Below are positions 20,491-29,206 of a DNA stretch of 64,000 bases, piece after piece. The stretch is taken from the NCBI RefSeq assembly GCF_030622045.1, contig NZ_CP130886.1:496001-560000 (forward strand). The letters are read 5' to 3'. The notes below the pieces were generated by a model. It worked only from the letters and a program-made list of their open reading frames with translations. It did no database searches and had not been told where the DNA came from. The DNA is from Planctellipticum variicoloris (GTDB taxonomy: Bacteria; Planctomycetota; Planctomycetia; Planctomycetales; Planctomycetaceae). Position 1 is the stretch's first letter; each line of letters starts with the position of its first letter. The position numbers were made by a program, and so were the translations under genes.

Positions 20491-21756
20491 ATGGCTCCGC
20501 AACTGAGTGAATTCGCCCGCTCCCTGACCGTCGAAACCGCTTTCAGCGTGCTCGCCGTCGCCAAAGCCCTCAAGGCCGCAGGCAAAGACGTCGTCGAACT
20601 CGAAATCGGCGACAGCCCGTTCGACAGCACCTCCTCGGCGAAATCCACCGGCGTCCTGGCCATTCAGGAAAACAAGTCCCACTATTGTCCGTCCCCCGGG
20701 CTCCCCGAGTTCCGCGAGACCGCCGCCCGCTTCGTCCGCGAAGAATTCGCCATCCCCGCGAAGGCGGAAAACGTCGTAGTGGCCCCCGGCGCCAAGGTCT
20801 TCGAACAATTCTTCTGCGAAGCCTTCCTGAATCCGGGCGACGGCGTCCTGGTCTTCAGCCCCTACTTCCCCACTTACGTGCCCAACATCCTTCGCCGCGG
20901 AGCCCGTCCGGTCTATTCGTCCCTGAAACAATCGAACGGGTTCCGTCCCGAGATGTCCGAGATCGAAAAGTTCCTCAAGACCGATCCCTCGCCACGGGCA
21001 ATCTTCTTCAATTCGCCGCACAACCCCACGGGGGGCGTGATGACCGAGCAGGATATGCGCGACGTCGCCGACCTGCTCCGCGGAACCAACATCGCCGTCT
21101 TCAGCGACGAACCCTACTGCCATATGGTCTGGGGCGGGAAACACGTTTCACCGCTGGCCCAGCCCGGCATGCTCGACCAGTGCGTCGCCGCCTACACCTT
21201 CAGCAAGTCCTACAGCATGAGCGGCTGGCGGCTGGGGTTCGCCGTGGCGGGCGCCGAAGTCGCCGACGCCATCAGCAAGATGATCAACACGACCCTCTCC
21301 TGCACGCCCCCCCTCGTGCAGCTTGCCGGCAAAGCGGCCCTCGAGCGGGACTCCGGCGAACGCAACGACCAGATGCAATTGTTCCGCCGCAAAGTGGAAC
21401 TGCTGACCGCCGGGCTCAATCGGCTCGACGGCTTCCGCTCGCTCGATCCGGCCGGCACGTTCTACGTCTTCCCGAACGTCAAGCCGATCTGCAACCGGCT
21501 CGGAATTACCAGTCACGGCCTGGCGCTCTACCTGCTCGAAGGCGCGGACGACAAGTTTGGCGTCGCCTGTCTCGGGGGCGAATGCTTTGGTGAAGCGGGC
21601 GGCGGCTTCCTGCGATTCAGTTGCGCCGAGCCCGATGATCGTCTCCAGCAAGCGCTGGCGTTCCTGCCGACGGCGATCGGCCGCGAGGATCGCGTCCAAG
21701 CCTACCTGGAAAAGCACCCGAAGTTCAAACTCGCCAAGCCCTACGAAATCGACTGA
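20491..21756 (+). CDS. PLP-dependent class I/II aminotransferase
   Basis: Product of 421 residues with an AAGGA ribosome binding site 7 bases before the ATG. Fold-type I aminotransferase marks are present: the NSPHNPTGG motif (174-182), the aspartate/tyrosine pair in FSDEPYC (204-210), and the cofactor lysine at 239 in TFSKSYSMSGWRLGF, followed by the arginine that binds the cofactor phosphate. The C-terminal half includes LRFSCAEPDD, where the substrate-carboxylate arginine is expected. The closest groups are aspartate/alanine-type aminotransferases; the amino-donor specificity cannot be read from sequence. It probably shares a transcript with the unknown gene upstream. Confidence 0.93.
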   Translation: MAPQLSEFARSLTVETAFSVLAVAKALKAAGKDVVELEIGDSPFDSTSSAKSTGVLAIQENKSHYCPSPGLPEFRETAARFVREEFAIPAKAENVVVAPGAKVFEQFFCEAFLNPGDGVLVFSPYFPTYVPNILRRGARPVYSSLKQSNGFRPEMSEIEKFLKTDPSPRAIFFNSPHNPTGGVMTEQDMRDVADLLRGTNIAVFSDEPYCHMVWGGKHVSPLAQPGMLDQCVAAYTFSKSYSMSGWRLGFAVAGAEVADAISKMINTTLSCTPPLVQLAGKAALERDSGERNDQMQLFRRKVELLTAGLNRLDGFRSLDPAGTFYVFPNVKPICNRLGITSHGLALYLLEGADDKFGVACLGGECFGEAGGGFLRFSCAEPDDRLQQALAFLPTAIGREDRVQAYLEKHPKFKLAKPYEID

Positions 21757-21770
21757 GAGTTGTTCGATAG

Positions 21771-21855
21771 GGGTGGCACGCCCAGAGACTTTGCGATGGG
21801 CGCGTTCTTGAGGCTGTGCAGGCCACGCCCTTCGAAGACTCAGGGCGTGCCACCC
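21771..21855. repeat. Long-loop inverted repeat between convergent genes
   Basis: Arms GGGTGGCACGCCCAGAGACT (21771-21790) and its reverse complement (21836-21855) match with 2 mismatches in 20 and enclose 45 bases. The loop carries a further GGCCACGCCC near its right end (21821-21830), related to the arms. It fills the gap between the aminotransferase and the M24-like gene, which converge. It could terminate both transcripts, but there is no T run; a small dispersed element is equally possible. Confidence 0.6.
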
Positions 21856-21861
21856 GACTCG

Positions 21862-23022
21862 CTAAGACTCCAGCACGAGCACTGCCGGGACGGGGACTGC
21901 CGTTCCCTTCACGCTGATGCTGAGGTGCGGCCAGTCGATGGCTCGTGTGAGGACCTCGGCCCCCTTGGGCGTGGTCAGCAGCGTGTCGCCGCAGGCGATC
22001 GGGCCGACCGACGGATGCCAGTGGAGCGGAACCCCCGCTGGCAGCCGGAATTCGCTGTTGGGAGTCAGCGGAACGGCCCCATACTGATATTCGCACAGGC
22101 TGGCCTGATCGGCGAGCCGCCACTCTTCATCCGCGCCCGATTTTTCGTAGATCCGGCGAATGCGGTTCCAGATCTCGAAGAATTCCCATTCCACCTGCGA
22201 GAAGAACAGGCCGGTCGCGTGGACCATCGCGGCCTTCTGGAACGCGGCCAGCAGTTGTTCGGGCGGCTCCCCGAGCGAAATCGTCCGGGCGGCGCCGACG
22301 TTCAAACCGCGAAAGCGGCCGACCGCCGCGACGGTGCAGAACTTCTGAATCGGCGAATCGGACCAGGTCCAGTGCCGGAATCGGATCGCCCGCCCGTCGG
22401 CGAGAATCTGCATGCGGAACGGGTGCACCTCGTGCTTCAGCAGGCGGTGCGAGAGCTCGCCAGCCGTTTCGGCTTCGGTCCGGCCGCGGACGATGGCCCG
22501 GGCCGTCGCTTCCACGGCATGCGCCACTCGTCGCCCCGCCTCCCGCAACTGCGCATGTTCGTATTCGGACAACGGCGTTCTCAGCCCGAGCATCCGCAGG
22601 CCGATATCGGTTGTTCCGGGGAGCGGGGCGTCGCTGGCAATCTTCCGCCCGCGGCACAGATCGCCCAGCATGACCTGCCTCGGCTCGGTCCACGGACGCT
22701 CCTTAAGCTGAAACCCCAGCCCCGGCACGTGGTGCTCGAACAGCTCGGCGGTATCGGCATTCCCGCAGACGACGACCCGGGCATCCGGCGTGATAAACAG
22801 CGCCGCCGTGGTTTCGCCGGAGGTCCCCCGGCTCAAGTCCGCTCCGGCCGTCAGCCAGGCCAGGTTGCAAGGCTGCTGCAGCGCGAGTCCTGCGTAGCCC
22901 TCGCGCACGAGAAATTCGCTGACGAGCTGATGCCGCCGGTTCACCTCCGCCAGGCGATCCAGATCGACGGCGGCGAATTCTCCCGATGACAACGGCGTCG
23001 AAGCGTCCAGAATGACGGGCAT
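21862..23022 (-). CDS. M24-like (creatinase/prolidase fold) protein without metal ligands
   Basis: Product of 386 residues from the ATG at 23022 (MPVILDAST); the longer frame upstream (to 23319) is basic and unlikely to be coding. The N-terminal half has a creatinase-type start: RHQLVSEFLVREGYAGLALQ, then NLAWLTAGADL. The second half keeps the pita-bread helix pattern (SEYEHAQLREAGRRVAHAVE then ARAIVRGRTEAETAGELS). The five metal-binding residues of true M24 aminopeptidases (D, D, H, E, E) are not evident; the usual HGxGH region is replaced and no GHG signature appears. It may be a pseudoenzyme or have creatinase-like, metal-free chemistry. It diverges from the gene at 23399. Confidence 0.72.
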   Translation of the reverse strand: MPVILDASTPLSSGEFAAVDLDRLAEVNRRHQLVSEFLVREGYAGLALQQPCNLAWLTAGADLSRGTSGETTAALFITPDARVVVCGNADTAELFEHHVPGLGFQLKERPWTEPRQVMLGDLCRGRKIASDAPLPGTTDIGLRMLGLRTPLSEYEHAQLREAGRRVAHAVEATARAIVRGRTEAETAGELSHRLLKHEVHPFRMQILADGRAIRFRHWTWSDSPIQKFCTVAAVGRFRGLNVGAARTISLGEPPEQLLAAFQKAAMVHATGLFFSQVEWEFFEIWNRIRRIYEKSGADEEWRLADQASLCEYQYGAVPLTPNSEFRLPAGVPLHWHPSVGPIACGDTLLTTPKGAEVLTRAIDWPHLSISVKGTAVPVPAVLVLES

Positions 23023-23398
23023 CGTGCAATTCCCAGACTGCAGGTCTGACGTGTCGCCGCGCATCCAGCACCGCGGCGGAGATGGCATCGATTCTCGGAC
23101 GACGACGGACGGGACGGGCTGAGGAGGAAAGACGACAACCAAAAAATTCGGAGCAAGGAGAGCGGGACGACGCATGCATATCAGGAGCGGGGGAGATTTC
23201 CCCTTCAGGAATTGTATGGCATTCTGCCGCCTGAATTCCGGTTTGAAAAGCCTTTCTCCCGGAGATTGCGACCGGTTTTTCGGCAGATTCCGTGAAATCC
23301 GACTGAACATCCGCAACAATTCTGTTAACGAAACTTGAGCCGAATCCCGCTGTCGCCTGCCCCAGACACGTCCCCAGGGACCGAAGACTTTCCGACCG
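23023..23398. promoter_or_regulatory. Divergent spacer between M24-like gene and gene at 23399
   Basis: No credible gene is seen in these 376 bases. A TACAAT -10 candidate on the minus strand (23216-23211) could serve the M24-like gene, but its -35 (GGAATT) is poor. A short inverted repeat CAGAC/GTCTG around TGCAG lies at 23034-23048, next to the M24-like start. Nothing convincing marks a promoter for the plus-strand gene. Confidence 0.3.
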
Positions 23399-23899
23399 AT
23401 GGCCCGTCACGAAACCGACCGCGAAGATCTGTTCGCCGAAGCCGTTGCCTTCGTCAATCGGGCGGAGTGGCATGTCCCTGAGCTGCCCGGCCCGGTCCTG
23501 CTCGGCGAGCGAGACAACGGCTGGTACTCGATCTACCTGGGACAGGACAATTACTACCAGTTCGATGCCGAAAACCGGCTTCGACGGGCGTATGTGGCCC
23601 CCGCATTGTACCGCACCCAGGGTGTGACTCTGGCTCGGCTGATCCGCGACCGCACCGGCGACGCGACAGTCCTGCGACGGACCGACCTGACCGCGACCGA
23701 ACTGGAAGCCGTTCGTGCGGACCTGCGCGCAAACCTGCACAAAGTGAGCCAGACCGTACAGCGCCCGGATGTCAGACCGTCACGGAGTGTTTCCGATGAG
23801 TCCGGAGAGGTCGCCGCCAGGCTGGTCGACCGCTTGTTGCGACTGTTGCCGTTCGACCGATCCGACTGGCTCGCGCCGGTCATCCGAGGCAAACGCTGA
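23399..23899 (+). CDS. Hypothetical protein, 166 residues
   Basis: A small soluble protein with no signal peptide. The first 60 residues look like a compact beta-rich unit (ELPGPVLLGERDNGWYSIYL, then GQDNYYQFDAENRLRRAYVA), followed by basic helices (RTDLTATELEAVRADLRANL). The C-terminus is basic with an LVDRLLRLLPFDRSDWL helix. I recognise no domain. It ends 27 bases before the SDR-like gene, so the two are probably translated from one message. Coding is supported by frame length and codon use. Confidence 0.65.
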   Translation: MARHETDREDLFAEAVAFVNRAEWHVPELPGPVLLGERDNGWYSIYLGQDNYYQFDAENRLRRAYVAPALYRTQGVTLARLIRDRTGDATVLRRTDLTATELEAVRADLRANLHKVSQTVQRPDVRPSRSVSDESGEVAARLVDRLLRLLPFDRSDWLAPVIRGKR

Positions 23900-23926
23900 T
23901 TGCTTTTGACGGGGGACGCTCAGAAC

Positions 23927-24799
23927 ATGGACCTGCTGGTCATTGGTTGCGGATATCTCGGCCGCCGGGTCGCCCGGGACTGGCCTGGGCGAGTTCACGC
24001 CCTGACGCGCAGCCCCGATCGAGCCGCCGAGTTCGCGGCCCTCGGCTGGCAACCGGTTGTGGGCGATGTCTGCGAACCGTCCACACTGGAACAATTGCCC
24101 CCCGTCGATGCCGTGCTCTATGCCGTCGGTTTTGATCGAAGCGCCGGACGCCCTCAGGTCGAGGTCGCCGTGGAAGGCGTCCGTCACGTCCTGGAGCGGA
24201 TGTCTCGAAGGTGCCGGCAATTCGTCTACATTTCCAGCACCAGCGTCTATGGTCAGTCGAATGGCGACTGGGTGGATGAAGACTCCCCCTGCGAGCCGGT
24301 CCAGCCGGGAGGGCAATGCTGCCTGGCGGCCGAGCAACTCGTCCGCGGCGCGTGCGCCCCCGGTCAGGCCCGGATTCTGCGGCTCGCAGGGATCTATGGG
24401 CCGGACCGCGTGCTGGCAAAAGTCGAAACACTCCGTGCCGGGGAACCGTTGGCCGGACGGGGCGACGCCTGGCTCAACCTGATCCATGTGGCGGACGCCG
24501 CCTCGATCGCCGCCGCAGCGCTCACCCGGCCGGACTTCGACGGAACCCTGCTCGTCTGCGACGATCGTCCTGTGACCCGCGAGGACTACTATTCCCGTCT
24601 GGCTGCGCTCGTCGACGCTCCGCCGCCGCGATTCGATGCGGACTCGCCGTCCCGTCGCGGTTCCGGAGGTCTGAACAAGCGCTGCTCGAACGCCAGGCTG
24701 AAAGGTCTGCTCGGTCGGCCGCTGCAGTTTCCGACCTGGGAACAGGGGTTGGTCGATGCCGTGGCCGAAAGCGGGATTTCCGGATCGGGCCGAGTTTGA
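23927..24799 (+). CDS. NAD(P)-dependent epimerase/dehydratase-like (extended SDR) protein
   Basis: Product of 290 residues from the ATG at 23927, preceded by GGGGGAC; a TTG-initiated extension from 23900 is unnecessary. The Rossmann loop GCGYLGRR (7-14) is at the N-terminus, and the strand FVYISSTSVYGQSNG (99-113) matches extended SDR proteins of the YeeZ type. The canonical catalytic YxxxK is missing: the expected place reads GGQCCLAAEQL (128-138). A late LNLIHVADAA segment is the usual domain-linking stretch. It could still bind NAD(P) without normal oxidoreductase chemistry, or use the VYG tyrosine. It lies in a tight pair with the unknown gene upstream. Confidence 0.8.
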   Translation: MDLLVIGCGYLGRRVARDWPGRVHALTRSPDRAAEFAALGWQPVVGDVCEPSTLEQLPPVDAVLYAVGFDRSAGRPQVEVAVEGVRHVLERMSRRCRQFVYISSTSVYGQSNGDWVDEDSPCEPVQPGGQCCLAAEQLVRGACAPGQARILRLAGIYGPDRVLAKVETLRAGEPLAGRGDAWLNLIHVADAASIAAAALTRPDFDGTLLVCDDRPVTREDYYSRLAALVDAPPPRFDADSPSRRGSGGLNKRCSNARLKGLLGRPLQFPTWEQGLVDAVAESGISGSGRV

Positions 24800-24884
24800 T
24801 TCGCTGCGGGCTGGACGGTCCGCTTCGTCCGTCGTGTAATGAAACTGGTACGGATGCGAATTCTGTCTGACTGGGATTCTCTGG

Positions 24885-26354
24885 ATGGCCGGTTCCCCCC
24901 CCGAGCGTCGCGTCGACCGGGCCGCGATCGCATCGGGATGCACGCTGCTGGTCCTGACGGTCGCGGCCATCGTGCTGCCGTTGTGGTTTCGCGGATTCGG
25001 CGGCGGTGGAATGCTCTCCCAGGGGGTCTATTGGGGATTGATAGTTATTCTCGCGGCGACCGGGATCCAGCAGGTCGCGAACGCCTGGACGCCCGCCGCC
25101 CGCAAACGCCGGCTCCCATCGCTCAACCGCTATCGGGTCCGATTTCCCCGCGAGGGACTGATCTATCTGACGATTATGGTCGTCCTGTTCATCGGCTCGC
25201 TGCTCGGTCGCGAAAACCGCCTGATGCTCGTCTTCGCCATGATGGCGGGACCGTTCGTCATCAACGGCTGGGCGACATTCACCATGCTTCAGGCCGCCGC
25301 CGTGGCCCGGTCCGCGCCCCGCCGGGCGATGGCGGGCGAAATGTTCGCGGTGGAAGTGAGTTTTACCAATCTGCGGCCGATCTTCTCCGCATGGATGATG
25401 CTTGTGCAGGATGAAGTGACGCGAGACGATGACGACGTCGTGATCGCTTCGGTTCTGTTTACGCATGTCGCGCCGCGCGAACGACAGATCGGCCACTACG
25501 ACGCCCGCCTCTATCGCCGCGGCCGGTACCAGTTCGGGCCGATTTCGGTGGCGTCGCGGTTTCCGCTCGGGCTCATCGAACGCGCCCGCGTCTTTCCCGC
25601 CCGCGACGAAATCCTGATCTATCCCCGACTCGGCCGGCTGCGGACCGGCTGGCAGCGCGAACTGCTGCATGCCTCGGAACTGGTGACGATTCCGCAATCC
25701 CGCTCCGGGCTCTACGACGACGAGTTCCACCGTCTCCGCGAGTATCGCCCAGGCGACAATCCCCGCGCCATCCACTGGCGCAGTTCGGCCCGCCGGAACG
25801 AACTGATCCTGCGAGAGTATCACCAGAGCCGCGAACACAACCTCATCGTAGTGCTCGACCTCTGGGCGCCCCCGAGCCCCGCCCCTTCCGATGTGGATCG
25901 CGTCGAATGGGCTCTGTCCCTCGTCGGAACGCTCTGCCTCGAACATCGCCGCGCCAGCCGCGAAAGTTCCATCCGGCTGCTGGCCTCCGGAAGTTCCCAG
26001 CAGACCTGGGAGGGCCAGGCCTCCGCGGCCAGCCTCGAGGACCTGTTCGATGTCTTGGCGGTCCTGGAATCCGGCCCCGGCAATTTCCCCGAATCCCTGG
26101 CCCACGAGGCGCTGCAGCACGCAGGTCCCGCCGATCGGATTCTGTGCCTCTCGACGCGCCCCGCAGCCACCGTCGATCAGCCCTCGGCCCTGCCAGGCGC
26201 CGACCCCCGTTCGCAGGTGATCTACGTCGATCCGGCCTCCGTTCGCGAATGGCTGGTCTTCGACGACGATACTGCCGGACGGCCCGACAATCTGCCCTCC
26301 GCCCCCTGCGCCGAGAACCCGCGCGATTCCCGTCCCGTCGTGAGTGGGGTCTGA
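24885..26354 (+). CDS. DUF58 domain protein
   Basis: Product of 489 residues. Two hydrophobic regions, at about 17-34 with 44-66 and at 92-130, are probable membrane helices. The conserved DUF58 core contains YDDEFHRLREYRPGDNPRAI (277-296) followed by HWRSSARRNELILREY, then a vWA-like strand LIVVLDLWAP (320-329). DUF58 proteins usually lie between a MoxR AAA+ ATPase and a membrane transglutaminase. Here the transglutaminase follows after only 2 bases, but the gene upstream is SDR-like and no MoxR gene is present. It probably helps assemble or regulate a cell-envelope process with its partner. Confidence 0.92.
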   Translation: MAGSPPERRVDRAAIASGCTLLVLTVAAIVLPLWFRGFGGGGMLSQGVYWGLIVILAATGIQQVANAWTPAARKRRLPSLNRYRVRFPREGLIYLTIMVVLFIGSLLGRENRLMLVFAMMAGPFVINGWATFTMLQAAAVARSAPRRAMAGEMFAVEVSFTNLRPIFSAWMMLVQDEVTRDDDDVVIASVLFTHVAPRERQIGHYDARLYRRGRYQFGPISVASRFPLGLIERARVFPARDEILIYPRLGRLRTGWQRELLHASELVTIPQSRSGLYDDEFHRLREYRPGDNPRAIHWRSSARRNELILREYHQSREHNLIVVLDLWAPPSPAPSDVDRVEWALSLVGTLCLEHRRASRESSIRLLASGSSQQTWEGQASAASLEDLFDVLAVLESGPGNFPESLAHEALQHAGPADRILCLSTRPAATVDQPSALPGADPRSQVIYVDPASVREWLVFDDDTAGRPDNLPSAPCAENPRDSRPVVSGV

Positions 26355-26356
26355 CG

Positions 26357-28786
26357 ATGTCGCTCGCTCACACGTTTCGAATCAGCCTGTACGGCACTGT
26401 GATCTTCGCCGCGGCGATCCTCGGGCGCGCCGAGGATGGCTATCTCACATCCTACCTGACCATTTTGATGGCGGCGTTGGGCTGGTATCTCACGGAACCG
26501 CCCCGGCAACGCGGCACCCCCGGGTGGTTGTCCAACGTCTTCGGGCTGGTGGCCGTCCTTGCCAGCGCCATCGAGTTCTTCAGCGACAACCCCGAAGGCC
26601 GACTCCTCTCCGGTTCGCACCTCATCGTTTACGTGACCTGGATCGTGCTGCTCCAGCCCAAGGCCGCCCGTCAGTACTGGACCTTGCTCGGGCTCTCGAT
26701 CCTGCAGGTCGCCGTCGCTTCGGTGCTGACCAGCGGCGGCTGGTTCGGAGTGTCGCTGGTTGCCTTCAACACGCTCGCCATGTGGACGCTGGCGGTCTTC
26801 TCGCTGCACGAGGCCGACCTGCAGTTCGGCCAGGCGGTGCTGCAGACCGGATCGCACGAGGCCGTGCTCGCCGGACAAGGACCGCTGCAGTCCGCCGCGT
26901 TCGACGGCCAGCGCTGGCATCAGCGGCCGGCCGATACCCGCAGCACCATGCACTACGACGTTCAGAGGCGGTGGCTGACGGCCCGATTTGCCGGCGGAGT
27001 CTTCTCGCTCTCAATCATGTCGCTGCTGATCGGGGCGATGTTCTTTCTGCTGATTCCCCGCATGTGGATCGGTCAGCCGCTTTCCATCGGCGACGGCAGA
27101 GACGAACCGCTGGGGCGTCGGAAGCTGACCGGCTTCACGACCGAAGTCCGCCTGGGAGACCTGGGCCAGATCCTGGAAAGCTCCGCGCCGGTCCTCTCCC
27201 TTCGCCTCTATGACGCATTGACGGACCAGTCCGTCGACATTTCGACCTACACGGCCCGCCAGGGAGGCGACGAGCCGCTGTTCCGCGGCGCCGTCCTCAC
27301 CCGGTACAACAACGGCCGCTGGGAGGCGGATTCTCTCGGCGCCCCCGCCCAGAAGCGACCGCTGACCTGGAACTTTCCCGGCGTTCGTCAGGAAATCGTC
27401 CTCGAACCGGTTGGCGCCGATGTCCTGTTCTGCCTCGATCAGGCCGAAGCCGTTCGCCTGCGCAACAGCACCGAGTCCGCGATCTGGGCGCCGACAACGG
27501 GCCTTACGTTCCTGGACGCCCCCGACGGGCGACAGCGCAAGCTGGCCTACACGGTCTACAGCCGCTGGCCCGACGCCGAGCCGTTTCAAATGGGGACGGA
27601 GGCCGCTGACGGTCGAAATCGCCTCTTCATGTCGCGCGGATATTCCTACCTCGAACATCTGCGACAATTACCACGGAATCAACTCCGCGAGCTCCGCGCG
27701 CTGGCAAGAAAAGTGACTGACGAAATTCGCCGGCGTCGTCCCGACCGCGAACCGACTCCATTGGAGCTGGCTCGTGGCCTCGAATCCTACCTGCGGGATT
27801 CCGGAGAGTATTCGTACTCGCTCAAACTCGACATCCTCGACCGCGATCTCGATCCCGTTGAAGACTTTCTCTTCAACCGACGTCAGGGCAACTGCGAGTA
27901 TTTTGCCACGGCTCTGACGCTGATGCTCCGGGCGGAAGGCATCCCCGCCCGGCTCGTCACCGGTTTCAAAGGGGGCGAAATCAACCCTCTCAGCGGTTCG
28001 TTCGAAGTTCAGCAGCGCCATGCGCATTCGTGGGTCGAAGCCGAGGTGGGGGGATCGAACTTCCTCACCCTCGACGCTACCCCAGCCGTGGCACGTTCCG
28101 AAAGCGTCCGGTCCCTCTCCCCGTCCGTCAACTTCTGGGGCTGGATCAAGACGCTGGGGACGGGGTTCTGGGACGACTATGTCGTCTCCGTCTCGCTCGA
28201 TCGGCAGCAGGAACTGATCTACCAGCCGCTGCGAACCATGACCATGCAGATCGTCAACCGTGTGAAAGCGCTCGCCGGCAGTCTGCTGGCCTGGTTCGGC
28301 GTCGACCAGGAGTTTCTGTCGAATCCCCGCAACTGGTTCAGTCTCACCGGGGGAATCATTACGGCCGTCATACTGCTGCTCGTCTCGGCCGCCATCTGGC
28401 TCGCCCGCTGGACCTGGAACTGGATTCGGTCGCTCCTGCAGACTCGACGAGCCTCCGCCGTCGCCGGCCAGCATCGTTTCGTCGCCTTCTACGACCGGTT
28501 CTGCCGGCTGCTGAAGGGGGCCGGTCTCACCCGCGAACCCGCGGTCACCCCCGAAGAATTCGCGCGGGCCGCCGCCGAACGCCTGCAGCCCGCGCTGACC
28601 GGCGCGGGACTGGCCGCGTTCCCACTGGAGATCACCCGCTGGTTCTACAGAGCTCGCTTCGGCGAAGCCCCTCCTTCAGAACAGGAACTGGCCGAACTCG
28701 ATCGGCAGCTCGGCCAACTCGAACGGGTACTCGCGACAGCTCGCGGACCAGCAGCCTCGACCCGCACTTCCGCGCCGCGCCCATGA
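26357..28786 (+). CDS. TgpA-like membrane transglutaminase (DUF3488 plus transglutaminase-like domain)
   Basis: Product of 809 residues starting at the ATG at 26357, two bases after the DUF58 stop; the frame is open upstream only as an overlap shadow. Residues 1-235 contain several membrane helices (DUF3488 region). The periplasmic transglutaminase core carries a complete triad: Cys513 in RQGNCEYFATAL, His557 in QQRHAHSWVEAEV and Asp573 in LTLDATPA. A last membrane helix lies at about 667-690, followed by a cytoplasmic DUF4129-like tail (YDRFCRLLKGAGLTREPAVT). Translational coupling with the DUF58 gene is likely. The substrate is unknown; Pseudomonas TgpA is essential and envelope-linked. Confidence 0.94.
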   Translation: MSLAHTFRISLYGTVIFAAAILGRAEDGYLTSYLTILMAALGWYLTEPPRQRGTPGWLSNVFGLVAVLASAIEFFSDNPEGRLLSGSHLIVYVTWIVLLQPKAARQYWTLLGLSILQVAVASVLTSGGWFGVSLVAFNTLAMWTLAVFSLHEADLQFGQAVLQTGSHEAVLAGQGPLQSAAFDGQRWHQRPADTRSTMHYDVQRRWLTARFAGGVFSLSIMSLLIGAMFFLLIPRMWIGQPLSIGDGRDEPLGRRKLTGFTTEVRLGDLGQILESSAPVLSLRLYDALTDQSVDISTYTARQGGDEPLFRGAVLTRYNNGRWEADSLGAPAQKRPLTWNFPGVRQEIVLEPVGADVLFCLDQAEAVRLRNSTESAIWAPTTGLTFLDAPDGRQRKLAYTVYSRWPDAEPFQMGTEAADGRNRLFMSRGYSYLEHLRQLPRNQLRELRALARKVTDEIRRRRPDREPTPLELARGLESYLRDSGEYSYSLKLDILDRDLDPVEDFLFNRRQGNCEYFATALTLMLRAEGIPARLVTGFKGGEINPLSGSFEVQQRHAHSWVEAEVGGSNFLTLDATPAVARSESVRSLSPSVNFWGWIKTLGTGFWDDYVVSVSLDRQQELIYQPLRTMTMQIVNRVKALAGSLLAWFGVDQEFLSNPRNWFSLTGGIITAVILLLVSAAIWLARWTWNWIRSLLQTRRASAVAGQHRFVAFYDRFCRLLKGAGLTREPAVTPEEFARAAAERLQPALTGAGLAAFPLEITRWFYRARFGEAPPSEQELAELDRQLGQLERVLATARGPAASTRTSAPRP

Positions 28787-28795
28787 GATTTCTCC

Positions 28796-29089
28796 ATGAT
28801 CGAGCGTCGCGTCACGGAATCCTGGGAAGACGTTGCCGACCGCCGGATCCGTCAGGCTCAAGCAGACGGTCTGTTCGATAAGCTGCCCGGCTTCGGCCAG
28901 CCGATCCCGGGCATCGACGATCCGCCAGATGAGAACTGGTGGCTCAAGCAAAAACTCCGCGACGAGCAGTTCAGCGCCCTCCCGCCGATCCTGCAGGCCC
29001 GACTCGACCGCGCGAAGTTCCTGGAGTCGCTCGATCAGCAAATCCGCGCCTCGCACTTCTCAGGTTCCGAGGTCCCGTGGACGAGTTAA
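28796..29089 (+). CDS. DUF1992 (DnaJ-homologue C-28-like) small protein
   Basis: Product of 97 residues. Family pattern: ERRVTESWEDVADRRIRQAQ, then GLFDKLPGFGQPIPGIDDPP, then ENWWLKQKLRDEQFSALPPI and a helix with RLDRAKF. This is the DUF1992 domain found in DnaJ subfamily C member 28 proteins, although no J domain is present here. It lies 9 bases after the transglutaminase gene and so belongs to that transcript. Function unknown; predicted cytoplasmic. It is followed directly by a heptad-phased intergenic repeat. Confidence 0.88.
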   Translation: MIERRVTESWEDVADRRIRQAQADGLFDKLPGFGQPIPGIDDPPDENWWLKQKLRDEQFSALPPILQARLDRAKFLESLDQQIRASHFSGSEVPWTS

Positions 29090-29090
29090 G

Positions 29091-29168
29091 CGAGTAGCGA
29101 ATCGCCAGAGGGAGTCGCATTGGTTTCGCCTTTTTCTGGCTACTCGCTATTCCCTACTCGCTATTCGC
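29091..29168. repeat. Heptad-phased intergenic repeat, inverted pair
   Basis: Left array: words CGAGTAG, CGAATCG, CCAGAGG (29091-29111) and a fourth to 29118. Right array: TACTCGC, TATTCCC, then TACTCGC, TATTCGC, in exact 7-base steps (29141-29168), so TACTCGCTATT recurs at exactly 14 bases. The right array read in reverse gives the same GCGAxTA-type words as the left, so the two face each other around 22 ordinary bases. It lies between two convergent genes. Confidence 0.7.
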
Positions 29169-29206
29169 TCCCCCGGTGCACCCGAAAACGTGGCCCTGAC
29201 AAAGCA

